Position numbers and translations under genes: made by a program. From assembly GCA_009926195.1 (NCBI GenBank), contig RFPK01000033.1, forward strand, positions 1 through 12,013: 12,013 bases of DNA, in the 5' to 3' direction. Of the stretch, positions 7,923 through 12,013 are shown piece after piece. The notes beneath the pieces were generated by a model. It ran no database searches. It was given only the letters and a program-made list of their open reading frames with translations, and was not told the origin of the DNA. The DNA comes from Synechococcaceae bacterium WB4_1_0192 (lineage in GTDB: Bacteria > Cyanobacteriota > Cyanobacteriia > PCC-6307 > Cyanobiaceae). How positions within the stretch are numbered: position 1 is the stretch's first letter; each line of letters opens with the position of its first letter.

Positions 7923-9071
7923 ATGGCAGATCAGCGCTGGCCCTGGTGGCCGCTGCTGCCCCTCTATCCCTACGGTCGGCGCCGCACCCTGGTGCGTGAG
8001 CTCATTCCCGACCAGCTCTGGAGCTTTGAGCAGCTGCAGGGGATCTTCTACGTGGCGGTGCCGATCCGCATGACCGTGGCGCGTGTGCGCGGTGGCCTGA
8101 TGCTTTATGCCCCGGTGGCGCCCACCGCCGAACTGCTGCGCCAGCTGAAGGATCTGGAGCAGCGCCATGGGCCCGTGCGCAGCATTGTGCTGCCCACTGC
8201 CTCAGGCCTTGAGCACAAGCTCCCGGTGCCGGCCATGGCCAGGGCCTTCCCGGGCGCTGACGTGTGGGTGACTCCGGGCCAGTGGAGTTTCCCGGTGCAG
8301 CTGCCGTTGCCCTGGCTTGGTTTTCCCGCTGGACGGACACGCGTGCTCGGCGAACAGGGCTATCCCCATGCCGATGAACTCCGCTGGTTCTCCCTGGGTC
8401 CGATCGATCTTGGCCTGGGCCGATTCCATGAGCTCACCTGCCTGCACCTCGCCAGCGGTGCCTTGCTGCTCACCGATGCCCTGGTGGCGATCCCTGCGGA
8501 GCCGCCGGACCTGTTCGACCTGGATCCCACGCCTCTGCTGTTCCATGCCAGGGATCGCGGTGATCAACGCCTGGAGGACACCCCGGAGCAACGTCGACGC
8601 GGTTGGCGCCGGTTGGCTCTGTTCGCTTCCTTTCTCAGGCCCGAGGCGCTCGAGGTGCCGCCCCTGCCTCAGTTGCTGGCGCAGGCCTTTGCGCCTGGCT
8701 GTCGCACGCCCCGCAGTTACTTCGGGCTCTATCCCTTCCGCTGGCGCACCAGTTCGGATCAGGCCTTTGCGGCACTGACCTCATCCGGCCGCCTGCAGGT
8801 GGCGCCGGTGCTGGAGCGGCTGGTGTTCCCGCGGGCCCAGGTGGTGCTGCTGCGCTGGCTGGAGCAGCTGGCTGGGCTGGCGGATCTGCGCTGGGTCGTG
8901 CCAGCCCACTACGACGCGCCTGTACCCCTGTCAGCCGATGATCTGACAACCCTGCTGGATCGGATGCGCAGCCGCAGCTGGGCGCCTGCCGATGGCGACT
9001 GGGCCTACCTGGCCCGGCTCGATGCCCTGTTGCTTCGCGCTGGTGTCGTTCCTGATCAGCCTTTGGACTGA
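7923..9071 (+). CDS. DUF4336 domain-containing protein
   Basis: Protein of 382 residues from the DUF4336 family, found in cyanobacteria and plant plastids; function unknown. Recognisable stretches are WPLLPLYPYGRRRTLVREL (near the N-terminus), FYVAVPIRMTVARV, LMLYAPVAPTAELLRQL, IVLPTASGLEHKLPVPAMAR and LRWVVPAHYDAPV. The pattern of small-residue beta-strands with HK and PAHYDAP motifs recalls a metallo-beta-lactamase-like fold, which is inference. The frame is open back to 7812, but that start sits in the psbA terminator T-tract. ATG 7923 is chosen because the conserved family N-terminus begins just after it; a GTG at 7857 is an alternative that would add a stretch starting VDRLPGWPERL. No signal peptide or obvious membrane helix is visible. 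It has its own transcription unit after the psbA terminator and appears intact. Confidence 0.8.
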   Translation: MADQRWPWWPLLPLYPYGRRRTLVRELIPDQLWSFEQLQGIFYVAVPIRMTVARVRGGLMLYAPVAPTAELLRQLKDLEQRHGPVRSIVLPTASGLEHKLPVPAMARAFPGADVWVTPGQWSFPVQLPLPWLGFPAGRTRVLGEQGYPHADELRWFSLGPIDLGLGRFHELTCLHLASGALLLTDALVAIPAEPPDLFDLDPTPLLFHARDRGDQRLEDTPEQRRRGWRRLALFASFLRPEALEVPPLPQLLAQAFAPGCRTPRSYFGLYPFRWRTSSDQAFAALTSSGRLQVAPVLERLVFPRAQVVLLRWLEQLAGLADLRWVVPAHYDAPVPLSADDLTTLLDRMRSRSWAPADGDWAYLARLDALLLRAGVVPDQPLD

Positions 9072-9097
9072 ACTCAGATGAACGGAATTCAGAGTCC
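9065..9097. terminator. weak inverted repeat between convergent genes
   Basis: GGACT at 9065-9069 and AGTCC at 9093-9097 are complementary, with partial extension (GAA opposite TTC) interrupted by a bulge. It sits at the convergent ends of the DUF4336 and DUF760 genes, where a bidirectional terminator would be expected. There is no T-tract on either side, so support is weak. Confidence 0.2.
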
Positions 9098-9106
9098 GCA
9101 GTGACC

Positions 9107-9454
9107 TCAGAGGCGAAGTTCGCCCGGATCGGCTTCCTGGCCTGGATCGGCGAACAGGGCGGACTCCAGTTCCATCCGCTGCTCCATCTGGCGCAGGAAG
9201 TAACCAGTCATCATCGCTGAGGCCATCAGGCCTGCCAGATGGTCGCGGCTGGCCGTGATCTTCACATCGAAGTGCTCCGCGGGAAGCATCCCCAGCAGGC
9301 CCTGGACGTTGTGGCGGATGATGTCCTGAATGTCGCCACTGGCGGAACGTGCCACCCGTTGCAGCACATCGGGAGACTGTTCCTGCAGGTATTGGATCAG
9401 TGAATTGGAGCCGATCGCCTCAGTGTCGCTGGTCAGGAACTCCGGGTTGAACAT
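9107..9454 (-). CDS. DUF760 domain-containing protein
   Basis: Small protein of 115 residues, DUF760 family, widespread in cyanobacteria and plastid-bearing plants; molecular function not established. Family hallmarks are MFNPEFLTSD at the N-terminus, SLIQYLQEQSPDVLQRVARS, SGDIQDIIRHNVQGLLGMLP, VKITASRDHLAGLMASAMMTGYFLR (start and end shown in two parts: VKITASRDHLAGL, then MASAMMTGYFLR) and RQMEQRMELE. The sequence is mostly alpha-helical, soluble and acidic at the C-terminus. I chose ATG 9454 because family members begin MFNPEF and a GGAG lies about 10 bases upstream; an in-frame ATG at 9472 would add MWSAVE. It is convergent with the DUF4336 gene and lies upstream-to-downstream in the same direction as lepB, with the lepB stop 29 bases before its start, so the two may be cotranscribed. 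Confidence 0.85.
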   Translation of the reverse strand: MFNPEFLTSDTEAIGSNSLIQYLQEQSPDVLQRVARSASGDIQDIIRHNVQGLLGMLPAEHFDVKITASRDHLAGLMASAMMTGYFLRQMEQRMELESALFADPGQEADPGELRL

Positions 9455-9483
9455 CTCCACCGCGCTCCACATCAGCCTGAACC

Positions 9484-10137
9484 CTACCCCAGCTGCTCTG
9501 TCTCCACACGGGGCTGCGGGGCGGGGAACCGAATCGGGCCGAGCCGGTTGAGAGGCCAGTAGCGCAACACGGCCGTGCCGATCACCGCCTGGCGCGGCAA
9601 GGGTCCCCAGAGATGGGAATCGAGGCTTGCATTGCGGTTATCGCCCAGCACCAGCAGGCTGTCCGCGGGCACGGTCACCGGCCCGAAGCTGTAGGCGATC
9701 GCTTCGCTGCGCCAGGGCTCCGCCAGCGGCTGGCCATTGCGCCAGAGCTGCCCATCGCGAACGGCGATCTCATCGCCCGGCTGACCGATGACCCGTTTGA
9801 TCAGGGCGGCGTCCGGGTCGTAACCGGCCTGCACCAGGGCGGGCGGTGCATGGAACACCACGATGCTCCCGTAGGGAAGCGATCTCTGCAGGTGCGGCCG
9901 CAGCTTCTCCACCAGGATCCGATCCTGCAGCTGCAGGGTGGGCAACATCGAGCCCGAGGGAATCCAGCGCGGCTCCAGCACCGCCCAGCGCAGGAGCAGG
10001 GCCAGGGCCAGCCAGAGCAGCAGGCTTCCCCAGCCCTGCCGCCAGCTCTGATGCCAGGCCTGGCGACCGCTGGTCGTTGGCTCCGTTGCGGTGGAGCTCT
10101 CGGGGGCAGCGCCCATGGGCCGTGGACCGGTCAGCAT
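9484..10137 (-). CDS. lepB: Signal peptidase I
   Basis: Membrane-anchored serine protease that removes signal peptides from exported preproteins (cytoplasmic or thylakoid membrane). The 217 residues hold a cytosolic N-terminal tail (1-35), one membrane helix (about 36-52, GSLLLWLALALLL), and then the catalytic domain. WIPSGSMLPTL carries the nucleophile Ser63; ALIKRVIGQPGDE carries the general base Lys114; LVLGDNRNASLDSHLWGP (163-179) is the conserved box E. The start is ATG 10137, with AGGA about 10 bases upstream; an ATG at 10116 is an alternative. The frame extends upstream but overlaps menD on the opposite strand and shows no homology. It is divergent from menD with only 33 bases between the chosen starts. 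It is likely cotranscribed with the following DUF760 gene. It appears complete. Confidence 0.93.
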   Translation of the reverse strand: MLTGPRPMGAAPESSTATEPTTSGRQAWHQSWRQGWGSLLLWLALALLLRWAVLEPRWIPSGSMLPTLQLQDRILVEKLRPHLQRSLPYGSIVVFHAPPALVQAGYDPDAALIKRVIGQPGDEIAVRDGQLWRNGQPLAEPWRSEAIAYSFGPVTVPADSLLVLGDNRNASLDSHLWGPLPRQAVIGTAVLRYWPLNRLGPIRFPAPQPRVETEQLG

Positions 10138-10170
10138 GATCGCTGCATCCTGAACCACCCGCCCCACCCG

Positions 10171-11967
10171 GTGCCCACCTCGTCCGTCAGCGGCTGCAGC
10201 GCCGAAGCCAATCTTCGGGCGGCCCTGCTGCTGTTGCGCCAGCTCCAGGCCTGCGGCCTGCGGCGGTTGGTGCTCTGCCCGGGCAGCCGCTCGGCGCCTC
10301 TGGCCGTGGCGGCCGGGCTGCTCAGCCGCGAGGGCCTGGATCTGTTCACGGCCGTCGATGAGCGCTCGGCTGCGTTCCTGGCCGTGGGCCTGGGCCGTGC
10401 GGATGGCCTGCCGGCGGCGGTGGTGACCACGTCCGGCACCGCGGTAGCCAACCTGTTGCCGGCTGCGGTTGAAGCCGATACGGGCTCCATCCCCCTGCTG
10501 CTGCTCACGGCCGACCGGCCCCAGCGGCTCAAGCGCCGCGGCGCCAATCAGACCGTTGATCAGGAAGCATTTCTGGCTTCTTCCTGTCGAGGCCTGATCG
10601 AGGCGGATCCACAGGGTCTGGCGCAGATGGATCCTGAGGCCGTGCAACTGCTGGCTCGCTCGGCCTGGCAGCTGTGCCTGGGGAGCCCCGCCGGCCCGGT
10701 TCATCTCAACCTGCCGCTTGAGGAGCCCCTGCACGTGGATGCTGCGGCCCTGTTCGCCGCCGCTGCCGAGGCCGCTGCCCAGCCTGCTGTGGGTTCCTCC
10801 GGGCACCCCGGGCGCTCAGTCGCTGCGCTGGCCGTTTCTCAGGCGGATCCGCTCGCCTCCCTGGCCGCTCTTCGCCTCGATCCCGACCAACCCGGGGTGG
10901 TCGTGGTCGGTCCCTGGCGCGGCAACGGTGCGGACCTGCCTGCCTTTGCAGCGGCCCTGATCCGCTGGCAGCGCCGCAGTGGCTGGCCTGTCCTGGCCGA
11001 TGGGCTGTCCTGCCTGCGCGGCCTGGCCGATCTGGAGTTGATTCACGGCTACGACCTGCTGCTCGCCGAGGGCCACGGCCTGGCGCCGGCCCCGCAGCTG
11101 CTGCGTCTTGGTCCGATGCCCGCCAGCCGCCGCCTGCAGCAGTGGATCGGGGCCTGCACCGGCCCCCAGCTGCTGATCACCGAGGCCGATCCCCGCAACC
11201 TCGATGCTGGGATTCCGGTCGCCGGCCGCCTGAACTGTGGACTCGCCACCTGGGTGGATGCGCAGCTGGCCGATGGTCTCCCCGGCGCTGCTGCGGACAC
11301 CTGCAGGGCTTTCGCCAGCCGCTGGTTCGCGCATGACATGGCCTTGCAGCGGCAGCTGGATCTGGCGCTGGAGCCCGCCGGCCTAACCCCTGTCCGCGAG
11401 CCGGCCCTGGCCCGGGCCCTCAGCCGCAGCCTGCCCCCTGGACTGCCGCTGATGGTGGCCAGCAGCAGCCCGGTGCGCGACTGGGAGAGCTTCGCGGCGG
11501 CGGATGCGCCTCATCGGCTGGTGTATGGCTTCCGCGGCGCCTCCGGCATCGATGGCACCCTGTCGCTGGCGGCAGGTCTGGCCTGCGCCAGTGGTCAGTT
11601 GCTGTTGCTCACGGGTGATCTCGCCTTGTTGCACGATGCGAACGGTTGGTTGTGGCGAGAGCAGCTGCGTTCCCGGGGGGCGCGCCTTTGCGTCCTGGTG
11701 GTCGACAACGGCGGCGGCGGCATCTTTGAGCAGCTGCCGATCCGCCTGGCCGATGGGTCTGACGCCATGGATTTCGAGCGTCTGTTCGCGATGCCCCAGG
11801 GCATTGATCACGTCGCCCTGGCGGCCGGTTACGGCGTACCGGCCCGCCGACTTGCGGGCCTGGATGCTCTGGCTGCGGGGTTGCAGTGGGGCCTGGAGCA
11901 GCCGCTGGCGCTGCTGGAGCTGCGCAGCGACCGCAGCGCCGATGCGCGGGTTGTCGCGCACGCGTGA
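10171..11967 (+). CDS. menD: 2-succinyl-5-enolpyruvyl-6-hydroxy-3-cyclohexene-1-carboxylate synthase MenD; extreme C-terminus altered at a junction
   Basis: Thiamine-diphosphate enzyme that joins isochorismate and 2-oxoglutarate in menaquinone/phylloquinone synthesis; in cyanobacteria phylloquinone serves photosystem I. RRLVLCPGSRSAPLAVAAGL and TAVDERSAAFLAVGLG (with the catalytic ThDP-activating Glu64) form the N-terminal PYR domain. TTSGTAVANLLPAAVEAD and RGANQTVDQEAFL follow. The ThDP/Mg motif spans GDLALLHDANGW (from about residue 482) to VVDNGGGGIFEQLPI (Asn near 513). No ATG is available, so GTG 10171 (MPTSSVSGCSAEANLRA) is chosen; 598 residues is normal. The last conserved stretch is LALLELRSDRSADAR. 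The final residues VVAHA come from antisense menB sequence, so the native C-terminus, probably a few residues, is replaced. Activity would probably be little affected if the junction were real. Confidence 0.93.
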   Translation: MPTSSVSGCSAEANLRAALLLLRQLQACGLRRLVLCPGSRSAPLAVAAGLLSREGLDLFTAVDERSAAFLAVGLGRADGLPAAVVTTSGTAVANLLPAAVEADTGSIPLLLLTADRPQRLKRRGANQTVDQEAFLASSCRGLIEADPQGLAQMDPEAVQLLARSAWQLCLGSPAGPVHLNLPLEEPLHVDAAALFAAAAEAAAQPAVGSSGHPGRSVAALAVSQADPLASLAALRLDPDQPGVVVVGPWRGNGADLPAFAAALIRWQRRSGWPVLADGLSCLRGLADLELIHGYDLLLAEGHGLAPAPQLLRLGPMPASRRLQQWIGACTGPQLLITEADPRNLDAGIPVAGRLNCGLATWVDAQLADGLPGAAADTCRAFASRWFAHDMALQRQLDLALEPAGLTPVREPALARALSRSLPPGLPLMVASSSPVRDWESFAAADAPHRLVYGFRGASGIDGTLSLAAGLACASGQLLLLTGDLALLHDANGWLWREQLRSRGARLCVLVVDNGGGGIFEQLPIRLADGSDAMDFERLFAMPQGIDHVALAAGYGVPARRLAGLDALAAGLQWGLEQPLALLELRSDRSADARVVAHA

Positions 11968-12012
11968 GAAGGCATCGAACAGTTCCATCACCGTTTTGGG
12001 CCGGAAGGCATT
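11938..12012 (-). pseudogene. menB: N-terminal fragment of 1,4-dihydroxy-2-naphthoyl-CoA synthase MenB, at an inverted junction
   Basis: Twenty-five minus-strand codons read NAFRPKTVMELFDAF followed by SRVRDNPRIG, matching the early crotonase-fold segment of MenB (RNAFRPxTV..L..A....R...IGV), the next enzyme but one after MenD in the pathway. The match ends at IG, after which the minus-strand frame becomes antisense menD. The 5' end of the gene lies beyond the right edge. In cyanobacteria menB normally follows menD on the same strand; here it is inverted and cut off, so it cannot encode a functional enzyme as written. Confidence 0.75.
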
Positions 12013-12013
12013 G

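Noticed and set aside
9613..10170. Long upstream extension of the menD frame (186 residues)
   Set aside because: It overlaps lepB on the opposite strand, is Gln/Ala/Gly-rich shadow sequence, and the MenD family start corresponds to about 10171.
10138..10806. Upstream extension of the lepB frame to 10806
   Set aside because: It is antisense to the conserved PYR domain of menD and is Gln/Arg-rich; LepB begins normally at 10137.

Overview
The window looks like a GC-rich picocyanobacterial chromosome segment of the Synechococcus/Cyanobium type. The evidence is a psbA gene encoding photosystem II D1 with the cyanobacterial C-terminal extension, a cyanobacterial LL-diaminopimelate aminotransferase (DapL), ClpS, CofG, MenD, and two cyanobacterial DUF families (DUF4336 and DUF760). 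Gene density is high, and no stretch longer than about 300 bases lacks a gene. I saw no tRNA, rRNA, CRISPR array, insertion sequence or phage gene.

Layout, left to right. (1) Positions 1-1691, minus strand: a large radical SAM protein of the TIGR03960-like family, running off the left edge and broken by a frameshifting deletion near 1140. (2) 1793-2804, plus: dapL, broken by an internal deletion near 2208. (3) 2926-3842, plus: clpS, overlapping by 4 bases a CPBP-family membrane protease-like gene that lacks its first catalytic motif. (4) 3873-6465, minus: cofG followed by a B12-binding-like/radical SAM protein of the family annotated as photosystem II high-light acclimation. (5) 6633-7746, plus: psbA, divergent from cofG, with a perfect 34-bp tandem duplication that frameshifts it, then a strong intrinsic terminator. 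(6) 7923-9071, plus: DUF4336 protein. (7) 9107-9454, minus: DUF760 protein. (8) 9484-10137, minus: signal peptidase I (lepB). (9) 10171-11967, plus: menD, divergent from lepB. (10) 11938-12012, minus: the N-terminal part of menB, joined tail-to-tail with the end of menD.

Functional themes are ordinary cyanobacterial housekeeping: photosystem II (psbA and the acclimation radical SAM protein), deazaflavin synthesis for photolyase (cofG), lysine/peptidoglycan precursor synthesis (dapL), N-end-rule proteolysis (clpS), protein export (lepB), and phylloquinone synthesis (menD/menB).

The most notable signal is not a new system. It is a cluster of structural lesions: three internal deletions, one exact tandem duplication and one inverted junction, all within 12 kb of otherwise well-conserved and partly essential genes. 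The reading frames on either side of each lesion are clean. This fits a chimeric or misassembled sequence, for example a single-cell-amplified genome or a fragmented metagenome assembly, better than natural gene decay. I did not find convincing evidence for a previously undescribed biological system.
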